DNA of 64,000 nucleotides from an uncultured Dorea sp. (GCA_910578865.1 CAJTRM010000005.1:1-64000), one strand, 5' to 3'; positions 33,748 through 43,541 are shown, numbered from the stretch's first letter. Made by a program: numbers and translations. The notes: generated by a model from the sequence alone, not told the origin.

Positions 33748-35658
33748 ATGTCAGTTGAAGATTACAGCAAAGCGCATAAGCTTGGGAAAAAGGAATATCA
33801 GCATCGGATGATGAGGGGCATGCGTCCGACACTTGAAGTGCTGGATGATATTTTGCCGTCCAAGGGGACGTTTTCAGAGGTGTCTCTCGGGCTGGTGCAG
33901 ATTCCTGCCGATCAGATCGTCGGTACGAAGACCGGGGGGAGGAGCAATGCTTTTGCCGCGAACTTTATGCCTATACTCCGGGAAAATACGGAATTTGCCA
34001 TGAAGTGGTCAAGGCTCAGCACAAGCCATGTGGAAGAAGGGATCCGGGAGCCCATCAAGGCATATGAATATATGAATAAATTCTATGTCCTGGAGGGGAA
34101 TAAAAGGGTCAGCGTAATGAAATATTTTGACGTCGTATCCATCCCGGGAACAGTTACCAGGATTATTCCGAAAAGGACCAAGGAAAAGGAAAATAAAATA
34201 TATTATGAGTTCCTCGACTTTTATGAATTGTCGAAGGTGAATTATATCTGGTTTTCCGAGGAAGGCAGCTTTGCAAAACTGCAGGAGGCTGTCGGGAAAG
34301 AACCACAGGAGATATGGAGTGATGATGACAGGCTGGATTTCAGCTCAGCATATAATAGATTTTCTATTGAATATAAGGAAAAAGACGGCAGTAAACTGAC
34401 GATCACGGAGGGAGATGCGTTTTTGTCCTTTATTACTCTTTATGGTTATGATGAGGTCCGTGAGATGACGGCAAAAGAGTTGAAGAACCTCATTGCCAAA
34501 AACTGGGAGGAATTTAAACTGCTGGAGAACCAGGCGTCCGTAGATTTGAAACTGCATCCCAACAGTGAAAAGAAGCCGCTGCTTAAGTTGATCCTTCCAT
34601 CCAGCATCAATGAACTCAAGATTGCATTTATATATGAAAAGACGGCGGGCTCTTCTGCATGGACCTATGCACATGAGCTTGGCAGGCTGTATATGGATCA
34701 GGCGTTTCAGGGGCAGGTCAGCACGGTGTGTTATGACAATGTAACAAAGGATACGATTGACGAGACGATTGAGAAGGCAATTGAGGAGAAATGTGATATT
34801 ATATTTACTACAACTCCGGCATTTGTACAGGCAAGTGTAAAAGCAGCGATTGCCCATCAGGAAATTCCGATTCTCAACTGTTCGCTGAATACGTCTCACC
34901 GGTATATCCGCACTTATTATGCCAGGATGCATGAAGCTAAGTTTTTGATGGGAGCAGTCGCAGGCGCCATGGCTGAAAATAATAAAGTGGCATACATTGC
35001 GGATCTTCCTATTTTTGGTACGATTGCCGATATTAATGCATTTGCGCTGGGGACGAGGATGATTAACCCAAGGGCAGAGGTTTATCTCGAGTGGTCATCG
35101 AAAAAGGGCCAGGATATCTATGATAATATCAGGAAAACAGGAGCAAGCTGTGTTTCCGGGAAGGATATGGTAATCCCAGAGGACGCGTCCAGATATTTCG
35201 GGCTGTACCGCATGGAGGGGGGATGGCCTGTCAATCTGGCAATGCCTCTGTGGCACTGGGGGAAGTTCTATGAGAGATTAGTCCGCACCATTATAGACGG
35301 AACCTGGAAATATGATGATGATTCGTCTGTGAAAAAGGCTATTAATTACTGGTGGGGGATGTCTGCGGGAGTGGTAGATGTCGTTTGTTCCCAGAATCTG
35401 CCGATTGGAACGAAACGTCTGGTAGATCTGCTGAAGGAGACTGTTTCCAGGGGAGAGTTCAATCCGTTTTCCGGTATACTGTATTCCCAGGAAGGCATGG
35501 TTCAGGGAGATCCCAACCGCAGTTTAAGCCCGGAGGAGATTGTGGCCATGGACTGGCTGGCAGATAATGTGATCGGGACGATCCCGCAGAAGGAAGAGCT
35601 TGAGGAGACGGCAAAGCCGGCAGTCCTTCAGCAGGGCGTTAAGAAAAAGGAAGGTTAG
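33748..35658 (+). CDS. Cytosolic BMP/Med-domain protein with a ParB-like N-terminus
   Basis: 636 residues. Residues about 30-150 include EPIKAYEYMNKFYVLEGNKR and VSVMKYFDV, the ParB/Srx-like N-terminal fold in which GNKR-V-S-V is the signature. From about 285 to 600 a BMP (basic membrane protein/PnrA) domain follows: LKIAFIYEKTAGSSAWTYAH, IIFTTTPAFVQASVKAAI, VNLAMPLWHWGKFYERLVRT. BMP proteins are normally secreted lipoproteins that bind nucleosides. This one has no signal peptide or lipobox, so it would act inside the cell, perhaps as a nucleoside sensor. It is followed within 8 bp by a metallophosphoesterase gene. Confidence 0.82.
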   Translation: MSVEDYSKAHKLGKKEYQHRMMRGMRPTLEVLDDILPSKGTFSEVSLGLVQIPADQIVGTKTGGRSNAFAANFMPILRENTEFAMKWSRLSTSHVEEGIREPIKAYEYMNKFYVLEGNKRVSVMKYFDVVSIPGTVTRIIPKRTKEKENKIYYEFLDFYELSKVNYIWFSEEGSFAKLQEAVGKEPQEIWSDDDRLDFSSAYNRFSIEYKEKDGSKLTITEGDAFLSFITLYGYDEVREMTAKELKNLIAKNWEEFKLLENQASVDLKLHPNSEKKPLLKLILPSSINELKIAFIYEKTAGSSAWTYAHELGRLYMDQAFQGQVSTVCYDNVTKDTIDETIEKAIEEKCDIIFTTTPAFVQASVKAAIAHQEIPILNCSLNTSHRYIRTYYARMHEAKFLMGAVAGAMAENNKVAYIADLPIFGTIADINAFALGTRMINPRAEVYLEWSSKKGQDIYDNIRKTGASCVSGKDMVIPEDASRYFGLYRMEGGWPVNLAMPLWHWGKFYERLVRTIIDGTWKYDDDSSVKKAINYWWGMSAGVVDVVCSQNLPIGTKRLVDLLKETVSRGEFNPFSGILYSQEGMVQGDPNRSLSPEEIVAMDWLADNVIGTIPQKEELEETAKPAVLQQGVKKKEG

Positions 35659-35666
35659 ATGCATTT

Positions 35667-36287
35667 ATGAAGATACTTGCACTTGCGGACGAAGAATCCC
35701 CGTCTCTGTGGGATTATTATGACAAAAGCAAGTTTAAAGGTGTGGATCTGATTATTTCCTGCGGGGATCTGGCGCCGGATTATTTGTCATTTCTGACGAC
35801 GATGACGTCGATACCGGTGCTGTATGTACATGGGAATCACGATGAGAAATACGAGCAGAAGCCTCCGGAGGGGTGTATCTGTATAGATGACAAGATATAT
35901 GTGCACCAGGGGGTGAGGATTCTAGGGCTTGGAGGTTCCATGCGTTATCGGAGAGGGACCCATCAGTATACAGAAGGGGAGATGTCAAGGAGGGTAAGGA
36001 AACTTGCATTTCAATTGTTCCGGAAAAGGGGATTTGATATCCTTGTATCACATGCCCCGGCATACCAGCTGAACGACGGACGTGACCTTCCGCATCAGGG
36101 TTTTAAAATTTTCCGTAGATTAATGGAGAAATACCGGCCGAAATTCTTTCTCCACGGCCATGTACATCTGTCTTATGGGCGGAACCACAGGCGGTATGAT
36201 AAGTATGAGGATACACATGTTATCAATGCTTTTGGAAAATGTATGTTTGAATACGAGGATGAAAATGTAGGTGAACATCTGGGATAG
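35667..36287 (+). CDS. Calcineurin-like metallophosphoesterase
   Basis: 206 residues. IISCGDLAP (GD), VLYVHGNHDE (GNHD), ILVSHAPAYQLND (H) and FFLHGHVHLSYG (GHxH) are present. The first metal motif is unusual: LALADEES shows D-E where D-x-H is expected. It starts 8 bp after the BMP-domain gene, so the two are very likely one transcript. A phosphodiesterase acting on a nucleotide ligand of the neighbour is a reasonable guess. Confidence 0.85.
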   Translation: MKILALADEESPSLWDYYDKSKFKGVDLIISCGDLAPDYLSFLTTMTSIPVLYVHGNHDEKYEQKPPEGCICIDDKIYVHQGVRILGLGGSMRYRRGTHQYTEGEMSRRVRKLAFQLFRKRGFDILVSHAPAYQLNDGRDLPHQGFKIFRRLMEKYRPKFFLHGHVHLSYGRNHRRYDKYEDTHVINAFGKCMFEYEDENVGEHLG

Positions 36288-36340
36288 AAGATAATTTCCG
36301 GCAGAATATTTTGTTGTCAGGGAATCTGAAATTGAAAGAG

Positions 36341-36388
36341 AAAAGACAGGAGGCAGTAAATCAATTTTAATTACTGCCTCCTGTCTTT
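36341..36388. terminator. Bidirectional terminator
   Basis: AAAAGACAGGAGGCAGTAA pairs with TTACTGCCTCCTGTCTTT around a short AT-rich loop, followed by GTTTTT. It ends the phosphoesterase gene and carB on opposite strands. Confidence 0.85.
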
Positions 36389-36421
36389 GTTTTTCAGATT
36401 TTGATCATTCCGTGCCGGCGG

Positions 36422-39400
36422 TTATTCTTTATCTTTAATCTCACTGTGGAGCTGCTGAAGTGATTTTACATCTCCCTGACCATGCCTTTTTACGTAGTTG
36501 ATTCCTTTTGCAGTTGCTTTTGCAGCAGCAATGGTCGTCATGTAAGGGACTTTTGCCTTGATGGCAGATTTACGGAGATAGCTGTCATCATGGATGCTGT
36601 CTTTGCCGACCGGTGAGTTGACGATCAGATCAATGTTGCCGTTGGTAATCATATCAAGGATATTCGGACGACCCTCCTGAAGCTTATTCACTCTTTCCGC
36701 CTCAATGCCGGCTTCGTTGATGAGCCTGCATGTGGTTTCGGTAGCAATGATCTTGAATCCGTCTTCCGCAAAATGACGTGCCACTTCAACAACCTCTGCC
36801 TTATCTTTGCGATTGACAGAGATCAGGACGGTTCCGCCGAGAGGAAGCTTGGCCTGGGCTGCTTCCTGAGCTTTGTAGAAGGCCTCTCCATAATGAGGGG
36901 ACAGTCCGAGAACTTCTCCTGTTGAGCGCATTTCAGGTCCGAGGATCGGGTCTACTTCCTGGAACATATTGAATGGGAATACGGCTTCTTTTACTCCGTA
37001 ATACGGGATATCCTGTTCCTTAAGAGAAGCAACCGGTGACGGACGTCCGGTGATGTCGGATGTAATAATGTCCGTTGCCAGAGGTACCATCCGGATATTA
37101 CATACCTTTGATACCAACGGAACAGTACGGGATGCCCTTGGATTTGCCTCCAGGACATATACTTTGCCGTTTTCGATGGCATACTGCATATTCATAAGGC
37201 CTTTAACATGCATCTCCTCAGCTATTTTTCGTGTATATTCTTTGATCGTGCGTACATTTTCTTCTGAGATATGCACAGATGGGATGATACATGCAGAGTC
37301 GCCGGAATGCACGCCGGCAAGCTCAATGTGCTCCATAACTGCCGGGACAAATGCATGAGTGCCGTCACTGATCGCGTCAGCTTCACATTCCAGTGCATGG
37401 TTCAGGAAGCGGTCGATCAGGATCGGACGGTCCGGAGTCACGCCGACAGCTGCCTTCATATAGTTTTCCAGACTTTCGTCATCATATACGACTTCCATGC
37501 CGCGGCCGCCGAGTACATAGGATGGGCGGACCATAACAGGGTAACCGATGTCCCTTGCTATGGAAAGCGCTTCCTCCACAGTCGTTGCCATTCCGGATTC
37601 GGGCATTGGAATCTCTAATTTATCCATCATCTCACGGAACAGGTCGCGGTCTTCTGCAAGATCAATGACAGAAGGAGAAGTACCCAGGATCTTAACACCG
37701 TTCTTCTCAAGTTCCGCAGCAAGATTCAAGGGAGTCTGCCCGCCAAATTGTGCAATGACGCCCACAGGCTGCTCTTTCTTATAAATGCTAAGGACATCTT
37801 CCAGCGTCAGCGGTTCAAAGTAAAGCTTGTCGGAAGTATCATAGTCTGTGGATACAGTTTCCGGATTACAGTTTACAATGATTGTTTCAAAGCCAAGCTT
37901 TTTGAGAGCCAGTGACGCATGTACGCAGCAGTAGTCAAATTCAATGCCCTGTCCGATACGGTTCGGGCCGCCGCCAAGGATCATGATCTTAGGCTTGTCG
38001 GTTTTGACCGGGTTCTTGTCCGGTGCATTGTAAGTGGAGTAATAGTAGGCGTTGTTCTGTGTACCGCTGACATGGACGCCTTCCCAGGCTTCCTCTGCGC
38101 CAAGCTCTATCCTGCGGTTCCGGATGTCATCCTCCGGGACTTCCAGGATCTGGCTGAGATACTTGTCTGAGAAACCGTTTTTCTTGGCAGAGATCAGTTG
38201 TTCATCAGCCGGAACAGAACCTTTAGAAGCAGCAAGAGTCTCTTCCTCTTCTACAAGCTCTTTCATCTGCTCTATAAAATATGTTTTTACTTTTGTAAGC
38301 TCAAAGATTTCTTCTACGGAAGCCCCTTTTCTCAATGCTTCATACATAATAAAGTGACGGTCGCTGGACGGTGTGATGAGCATTTTTAAGAGCTGCTCTT
38401 TCGTCTTTGTGTCATAGTCCTTTGCGTGGCCGAGTCCGTAACGTCCTGTCTCAAGACTTCGGATCGCTTTCTGAAAGGCTTCTTTGTAGGTTTTGCCGAT
38501 ACTCATGACTTCACCTACCGCACGCATCTGTGTACCGAGTTTATCTTCCACGCCTTTGAATTTCTCGAACGCCCAGCGGGCGAATTTGATTACGACATAA
38601 TCTCCGTCAGGTACATATTTGTCCAGTGTACCATATTTCCCGCAAGGAATATCCTTGAGGGTAAGGCCGGCAGCCAGCATGGCAGATACCAGAGCGATCG
38701 GGAATCCGGTAGCCTTGGATGCAAGTGCAGATGATCGGGAAGTTCGGGGATTGATTTCGATAACAATGATGCGGTCACTGACCGGATCGTGTGCAAATTG
38801 AACATTGGTGCCGCCGATGACTTCTACAGACTCAACGATTTTATATGCCTGTTCCTGAAGCCTTTTCTGGCACTCTTCCGAGATGGTAAGCATCGGTGCC
38901 GAACAGAAAGAATCACCGGTATGGACGCCGAGAGGGTCAATGTTTTCAATAAAGCAGACAGTGATCATATTGCCTTCAGAGTCGCGGACGATCTCAAGCT
39001 CAAGCTCTTCCCATCCAAGGATGGATTCTTCCACCAGCACCTGCCCTACCAGGGATGCCTGGAGGCCTCTTGCCATAACTGTCTTTAATTCTTCTTTATT
39101 ATAAACAAGGCCGCCTCCTGCGCCGCCCATGGTATAGGCCGGACGGAGAACAACCGGGTAACCAAGCTCGTCAGCGATGGCAAGGCCTTCCTCCACACTG
39201 TAAGCAACCTGGCTTCTTGCCATCTCAATGCCGAGGGCATCCATCGATTTCTTAAATTCGACTCTGTCTTCGCCGCGTTCAATGGCATCCACCTGTACAC
39301 CGATAACTTTTACGTTGTATTTGTCAAGGACTCCGGCCTGTGAAAGCTCTGAACAAAGATTAAGACCTGATTGGCCTCCCAGATTGGGGAGAAGTGCATC

Positions 39401-39649
39401 GGGTCTTTCTTTTGCAATAATCTGCTCCAGCCTTTCTACATTTAAAGGCTCAATATAAGTAACATCTGCTGTTTCCGGATCCGTCATGATCGTAGCCGGA
39501 TTAGAGTTCACCAGTACAATTTCATAACCGAGTTTGCGAAGCGCTTTACAAGCCTGAGTGCCGGAATAGTCAAACTCGCAGGCCTGTCCGATAATAATAG
39601 GACCGGAACCGATAATTAGTACCTTGTGGATATCTGTTCTTTTTGACAT
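36422..39649 (-). CDS. carB: Carbamoyl-phosphate synthase large subunit
   Basis: 1075 residues, full length. Two ATP-grasp halves are evident: KVLIIGSGPIIIGQACEFDY and RPSYVLGGRGMEVVYD in the respective halves, plus GGGPNRIGQGIEFDY at the start of the second, and an MGS-like allosteric end with VNSPVGKD. It makes carbamoyl phosphate for pyrimidines and arginine. AGGAGGAAG precedes the ATG. The small subunit carA, usually directly upstream, is absent; the 338 bp to cysK hold no gene. carA must lie elsewhere. Confidence 0.97.
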   Translation of the reverse strand: MSKRTDIHKVLIIGSGPIIIGQACEFDYSGTQACKALRKLGYEIVLVNSNPATIMTDPETADVTYIEPLNVERLEQIIAKERPDALLPNLGGQSGLNLCSELSQAGVLDKYNVKVIGVQVDAIERGEDRVEFKKSMDALGIEMARSQVAYSVEEGLAIADELGYPVVLRPAYTMGGAGGGLVYNKEELKTVMARGLQASLVGQVLVEESILGWEELELEIVRDSEGNMITVCFIENIDPLGVHTGDSFCSAPMLTISEECQKRLQEQAYKIVESVEVIGGTNVQFAHDPVSDRIIVIEINPRTSRSSALASKATGFPIALVSAMLAAGLTLKDIPCGKYGTLDKYVPDGDYVVIKFARWAFEKFKGVEDKLGTQMRAVGEVMSIGKTYKEAFQKAIRSLETGRYGLGHAKDYDTKTKEQLLKMLITPSSDRHFIMYEALRKGASVEEIFELTKVKTYFIEQMKELVEEEETLAASKGSVPADEQLISAKKNGFSDKYLSQILEVPEDDIRNRRIELGAEEAWEGVHVSGTQNNAYYYSTYNAPDKNPVKTDKPKIMILGGGPNRIGQGIEFDYCCVHASLALKKLGFETIIVNCNPETVSTDYDTSDKLYFEPLTLEDVLSIYKKEQPVGVIAQFGGQTPLNLAAELEKNGVKILGTSPSVIDLAEDRDLFREMMDKLEIPMPESGMATTVEEALSIARDIGYPVMVRPSYVLGGRGMEVVYDDESLENYMKAAVGVTPDRPILIDRFLNHALECEADAISDGTHAFVPAVMEHIELAGVHSGDSACIIPSVHISEENVRTIKEYTRKIAEEMHVKGLMNMQYAIENGKVYVLEANPRASRTVPLVSKVCNIRMVPLATDIITSDITGRPSPVASLKEQDIPYYGVKEAVFPFNMFQEVDPILGPEMRSTGEVLGLSPHYGEAFYKAQEAAQAKLPLGGTVLISVNRKDKAEVVEVARHFAEDGFKIIATETTCRLINEAGIEAERVNKLQEGRPNILDMITNGNIDLIVNSPVGKDSIHDDSYLRKSAIKAKVPYMTTIAAAKATAKGINYVKRHGQGDVKSLQQLHSEIKDKE

Positions 39650-39903
39650 ATGCTTCCTCCTGTATCTTAGATTGAAAACTCCTTCCCTCTATTATATAGG
39701 AAACAGGGGAAAAAGGAAAAGGAAAAATATCAAAACAGGTGAAAAACTATAGCAGAAATAGAAAGAAAATATATAATAACAATGGAGGTGAAAAGAAAAA
39801 ATCAGATATATTCTGAAAAATAGAAAATATTATAAGAATATTAGAAATCTTTGTGAAGAAATAATCAGGGAAATAAAAAAACATTGAGGTGAATGTGATA
39901 TAA

Positions 39904-39954
39904 TACCCTCAGTGTACAAAGGGAAACCGTGTGTCCCCTTGTACACTGAGGGTA
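39904..39954. repeat. Palindromic repeat at the cysK promoter
   Basis: TACCCTCAGTGTACAAAGGG (39904-39923) and its complement CCCTTGTACACTGAGGGTA (39936-39954) form a near-perfect long hairpin around GAAACCGTGTGTC. It directly abuts TATAAT (39899-39904), so a transcript from there would start with this hairpin. No other element is seen in 39650-39903, which is AT-rich. Confidence 0.75.
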
Positions 39955-39987
39955 GGATCAGTTAAAGGAAAGAAAGGCAGGGAGAAT

Positions 39988-40917
39988 ATGGAAAATATTT
40001 ATAAAGGTGCATTGGGACTGATAGGTAATACGCCGCTTGTGGAGGTTGTGAACATTGAAAAGGAGCTGGGGCTTCAGGCAAGGCTGCTGGTAAAACTGGA
40101 ATATCTGAATCCGACAGGGAGTGTGAAGGACCGGACGGCGAAGGCGATGATTGAGGATGCAGAGGCAAAGGGGCTTATAGGCAGCGGGGCTGTTATTATT
40201 GAACCGACCTCCGGCAATACCGGGATCGGCCTGGCGTCTATCGCGGCATCCAAAGGCTATCGTGTGATCCTGACCATGCCTGACACGATGAGCATGGAGC
40301 GGCGGAATCTCTTACAGGCATATGGGGCGGAGATTGTTCTGACAGAAGGTGTGAAAGGGATGAGCGGTGCTATTGAGAAAGCGGAAGAACTTGCGAAAGA
40401 AATACAGGGAAGCTTTATCCCGGGACAGTTTGACAATCCGGCGAATGCCAAGGTGCACCGGGATACGACCGGGCCGGAGATCTGGAGGGATACAGACGGC
40501 AAAGTGGACATTTTTATTGCAGGAGTCGGAACCGGCGGAACCCTTACCGGGACCGGTGAATATCTGAAGTCTAAGAATCCGGACATTTGGATAGTGGCAT
40601 TGGAACCGGCCGATTCACCCCTTCTCTCGGAAGGAAGGAGCGGCGCCCATGAACTTCAGGGAATCGGGGCTAATTTCGTGCCGGCCGTACTGAACACTGA
40701 CGTTTATGATGAAATCTGGAGGGCAGAAGGGACGGATGCATTTGAGGCGGCAAAGCTCCTGGCGTCAAAAGAAGGGATCCTTGCAGGTATTTCCGCGGGG
40801 GCAGCCCTGCATGGAGCAATTGAGCTTGCAAAGCGGCCTGAGAATGAAGGAAAGACTATTGTAGCATTGCTTCCGGACAGTGGGGACAGATATTATTCCA
40901 CCCGGTTGTTCGGATAA
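39988..40917 (+). CDS. cysK: Cysteine synthase A (O-acetylserine sulfhydrylase)
   Basis: 309 residues. PLP-lysine motif NPTGSVKDRTA (Lys47), phosphate loop TSGNTGIGLA and GVGTGGTLTG, and the family end LLPDSGDRYYSTRLF are intact. It joins O-acetylserine and sulfide to give cysteine. AGGGAG precedes the ATG at 39988; the longer frame from 39931 runs through the repeat. The serine acetyltransferase gene is not adjacent. The gene starts 33 bp after the palindromic repeat. Confidence 0.95.
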   Translation: MENIYKGALGLIGNTPLVEVVNIEKELGLQARLLVKLEYLNPTGSVKDRTAKAMIEDAEAKGLIGSGAVIIEPTSGNTGIGLASIAASKGYRVILTMPDTMSMERRNLLQAYGAEIVLTEGVKGMSGAIEKAEELAKEIQGSFIPGQFDNPANAKVHRDTTGPEIWRDTDGKVDIFIAGVGTGGTLTGTGEYLKSKNPDIWIVALEPADSPLLSEGRSGAHELQGIGANFVPAVLNTDVYDEIWRAEGTDAFEAAKLLASKEGILAGISAGAALHGAIELAKRPENEGKTIVALLPDSGDRYYSTRLFG

Positions 40918-41006
40918 TAATTCAGAATAGAATTGTAAAACCGCCTTTGGTGTGATAAAGTGATATTTGTTAATATATTTCAATTTAGTACAAGGGGACA
41001 AATAGC

Positions 41007-42200
41007 ATGGAAAGAAGAGTAGGTACTGTATCAAGAGGAATCCGCTGTCCGATTATCCGCAAGGGAGATCCGCTGGCGGACGTTATTGTAGAAAGTGTAT
41101 TGGAGGCCGCGGCAAGTGAAGGGTTTGAGATTCGTGACCGCGATGTAATTGCAGCTACGGAATCGATTGTTGCAAGGGCACAGGGGAATTATGCCTCTAT
41201 TGATGCAATTGCAGAAGATGTCAGGGAGAAGCTGGGAGGCGGGACGATCGGCATTATTTTTCCCATCCTTTCCAGAAACCGTTTCTCCATCTGCCTGAAA
41301 GGGATGGCGAAGGGAGCAAAAAAGGTCGTATTGATGCTGAGTTATCCGAGTGATGAGGTGGGGAATGAGCTGGTATCCCTGGATCAGCTGGATGAAGCCG
41401 GTGTAAACCCGTATAGTGATGTGCTGGATGAAAAGAGATATCGTGAACTGTTCGGTGAAAATAAGCATCCGTTTACCGGTGTGGATTATGTGGCATACTA
41501 CAGCGAGCTGATCCGTGAGATGGGCGCTGAGGTGGAGGTGGTTTTTGCCAACCAGCCTCAGGAGATCTTAAAATATACAAAAAATGTGCTGGCCTGTGAT
41601 ATCCATACAAGAAAGCGTACGAAAAGGATACTGAAGGAGCACGGAGCGGAGAAAGTATATGGCATGGATGACATCCTGACCAGTCCGGTGGACGGCAGTG
41701 GCTGTAACGAGCGCTTTGGGCTTCTTGGATCAAATAAATCAACAGAAGACAGCGTGAAGCTTTTTCCTCGTGACTGTACGGACCTGGTGCTGGACGTTCA
41801 GAAGCAGATTCTTGATAAGACAGGGAAGCATGTGGAAGTCATGGTGTACGGAGACGGTGCATTCAAGGACCCGGTAGGAAAGATCTGGGAACTGGCGGAT
41901 CCCTGTGTGTCGGTGGCCAATACAGCCGGGCTTAACGGAACCCCTAACGAGGTGAAACTGAAATATCTGGCGGACAATGATTTTAAAGATCTTTCCGGAG
42001 AGGCGCTGAAGGATGCCATTTCCAGAAGGATCCTGGACAAAAAGGAAGATCTGGTGGGTGATATGGAGTCTCAGGGTACGACCCCCCGCCGACTGACAGA
42101 TCTGATCGGTTCTTTATGCGACCTGACCAGTGGATCCGGGGATAAAGGAACGCCGGTAATCCTGGTGCAGGGGTACTTTGATAACTTGACGGATAAATAA
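41007..42200 (+). CDS. CofE-like (F420-0:gamma-glutamyl ligase family) protein
   Basis: 397 residues. The N-terminal GTVSRGIRCPIIRKGDPLAD and DRDVIAATESIVARAQGNYA, and the later VEVMVYGDGAFKDPVGKIWE and SVANTAGLNGTPNEVKLKYL are those of the CofE-like family in Firmicutes. Canonical CofE adds glutamate to F420, a cofactor not known from Lachnospiraceae, and no other F420 gene is seen here. The family member more likely adds an amino acid to a different acceptor. It is first in a tight cluster with the GuaA-like and cyclophilin-like genes (23-25 bp gaps). Confidence 0.85.
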   Translation: MERRVGTVSRGIRCPIIRKGDPLADVIVESVLEAAASEGFEIRDRDVIAATESIVARAQGNYASIDAIAEDVREKLGGGTIGIIFPILSRNRFSICLKGMAKGAKKVVLMLSYPSDEVGNELVSLDQLDEAGVNPYSDVLDEKRYRELFGENKHPFTGVDYVAYYSELIREMGAEVEVVFANQPQEILKYTKNVLACDIHTRKRTKRILKEHGAEKVYGMDDILTSPVDGSGCNERFGLLGSNKSTEDSVKLFPRDCTDLVLDVQKQILDKTGKHVEVMVYGDGAFKDPVGKIWELADPCVSVANTAGLNGTPNEVKLKYLADNDFKDLSGEALKDAISRRILDKKEDLVGDMESQGTTPRRLTDLIGSLCDLTSGSGDKGTPVILVQGYFDNLTDK

Positions 42201-42223
42201 TAGGAGAGGAGAACTAGGAGAAT

Positions 42224-43516
42224 ATGAAGCAGGACATGATTGCTATTTTGGATCTTGGAAGTACTGAAAATACAGTGGTTGCCAGAGCAATCCGCGATAT
42301 GGGGGTGTACAGTGAGATTTATCCTCATGACATTGCTCCGGGAGAATTAAAGGCGCTCGGCAATGTAAAGGGTATTATCCTGAACGGGGGAGAAAACCGC
42401 GTGGTAGACGGGGTTCCTGTAGATGTGTGCCAGGGTATTTATGACCTGGAATATCCGGTGATCGCCATTGACCATCCGGCGGCAAAGTGCCGGGAAAACT
42501 ATAAAGAGATTCCGGAAGACGACGTGCTGAGGCAATTCCTTTTTGATACCTGTAAGGCAGAGGCAAACTGGAATATGAAAAATTTTGTGGAGGATCAGGT
42601 GGAGCTGATCCGCAGGCAGGTCGGAGATAAGAAGGTGCTCCTGGCCCTGTCAGGAGGCGTGGACAGTTCTGTTGTGGCGGCTCTTTTGATTAAGGCAATT
42701 GGAAAGCAGCTGGTCTGTGTCCATGTGAATCACGGCCTGATGCGAAAGGGAGAATCCGAGAGCGTTATCGAAGTCTTCCGCAACCAGATGGATGCAAATC
42801 TTGTGTATGTAGATGCCACGGAGCGGTTCTTAGGGAAGCTTGAGGGTGTGGCAGATCCCGAGCAGAAGAGAAAGATCATCGGCGCAGAGTTTATACGTGT
42901 GTTTGAGGAAGAGGCAAGAAAGCTGGAAGGGATTGATTTCCTGGCACAGGGAACCATCTATCCGGATATTGTAGAAAGCGGCACCAAGACGGCCAAGGTC
43001 GTGAAATCACACCACAATGTAGGCGGACTTCCGGAGGATCTTCAGTTTGACCTTGTGGAACCGCTTTACTACCTGTTTAAGGATGAGGTAAGGGCGTGCG
43101 GCCTGGAGCTTGGCCTGCCCCATCATATGGTGTTCCGCCAGCCGTTCCCGGGACCGGGACTTGGTGTAAGGTGTCTGGGCGCCATTACAAGGGAGAGGCT
43201 TGAGGCAGTGCGGGAGTCGGACGCGATCCTGCGTGAGGAATTTGCAAATGCCGGGCTTGACAAGAAGGTATGGCAGTATTTTACGATCGTGCCTGATTTT
43301 AAATCTGTAGGTGTGAAGGATAATGCAAGGTGCTTCGAGTATCCGGTCATTATCCGTGCGGTAAATACGATTGATGCCATGAGCGCCAGCATTGAGCAGG
43401 TGGAGTGGCCGATCCTTCAGAAGATCACGGACAGAATCCTGAAGGAAGTGAAGAATGTAAACAGGGTCTGCTATGATATGAGTCCGAAGCCTTGTGCGAC
43501 GATCGAGTGGGAATAA
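42224..43516 (+). CDS. guaA: GMP synthase with a degenerate, shortened amidotransferase domain
   Basis: 430 residues against a usual 510-520. The C-terminal synthetase and dimerisation domains are complete: P-loop LALSGGVDSS, TIYPDIVESG, KSHHNVGGLP, FRQPFPGPGLGVRCLGAI and the end VNRVCYDMSPKPCATIEWE. The N-terminal class I amidotransferase is reduced to about 105 residues. It begins normally (IAILDLGSTENTVVARAI, GIILNGGENRV), but the nucleophile elbow GICYG reads IAIDHPAAK, and the catalytic His-Glu region is deleted. It should not hydrolyse glutamine. It may use free ammonia to aminate XMP, or may act on another substrate. A full-length guaA elsewhere cannot be excluded. Confidence 0.88.
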   Translation: MKQDMIAILDLGSTENTVVARAIRDMGVYSEIYPHDIAPGELKALGNVKGIILNGGENRVVDGVPVDVCQGIYDLEYPVIAIDHPAAKCRENYKEIPEDDVLRQFLFDTCKAEANWNMKNFVEDQVELIRRQVGDKKVLLALSGGVDSSVVAALLIKAIGKQLVCVHVNHGLMRKGESESVIEVFRNQMDANLVYVDATERFLGKLEGVADPEQKRKIIGAEFIRVFEEEARKLEGIDFLAQGTIYPDIVESGTKTAKVVKSHHNVGGLPEDLQFDLVEPLYYLFKDEVRACGLELGLPHHMVFRQPFPGPGLGVRCLGAITRERLEAVRESDAILREEFANAGLDKKVWQYFTIVPDFKSVGVKDNARCFEYPVIIRAVNTIDAMSASIEQVEWPILQKITDRILKEVKNVNRVCYDMSPKPCATIEWE

Positions 43517-43541
43517 CATGTTTAAACAAGGAGACAAAAGA

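Noticed and set aside
37050..39458. Many plus-strand frames opposite carB
   Set aside because: All are shadows; carB is full length with intact motifs.
39650..39987. Riboswitch, T-box or attenuator before cysK
   Set aside because: No T-box motif or terminator pair is visible; the only structure is the dispersed palindrome.
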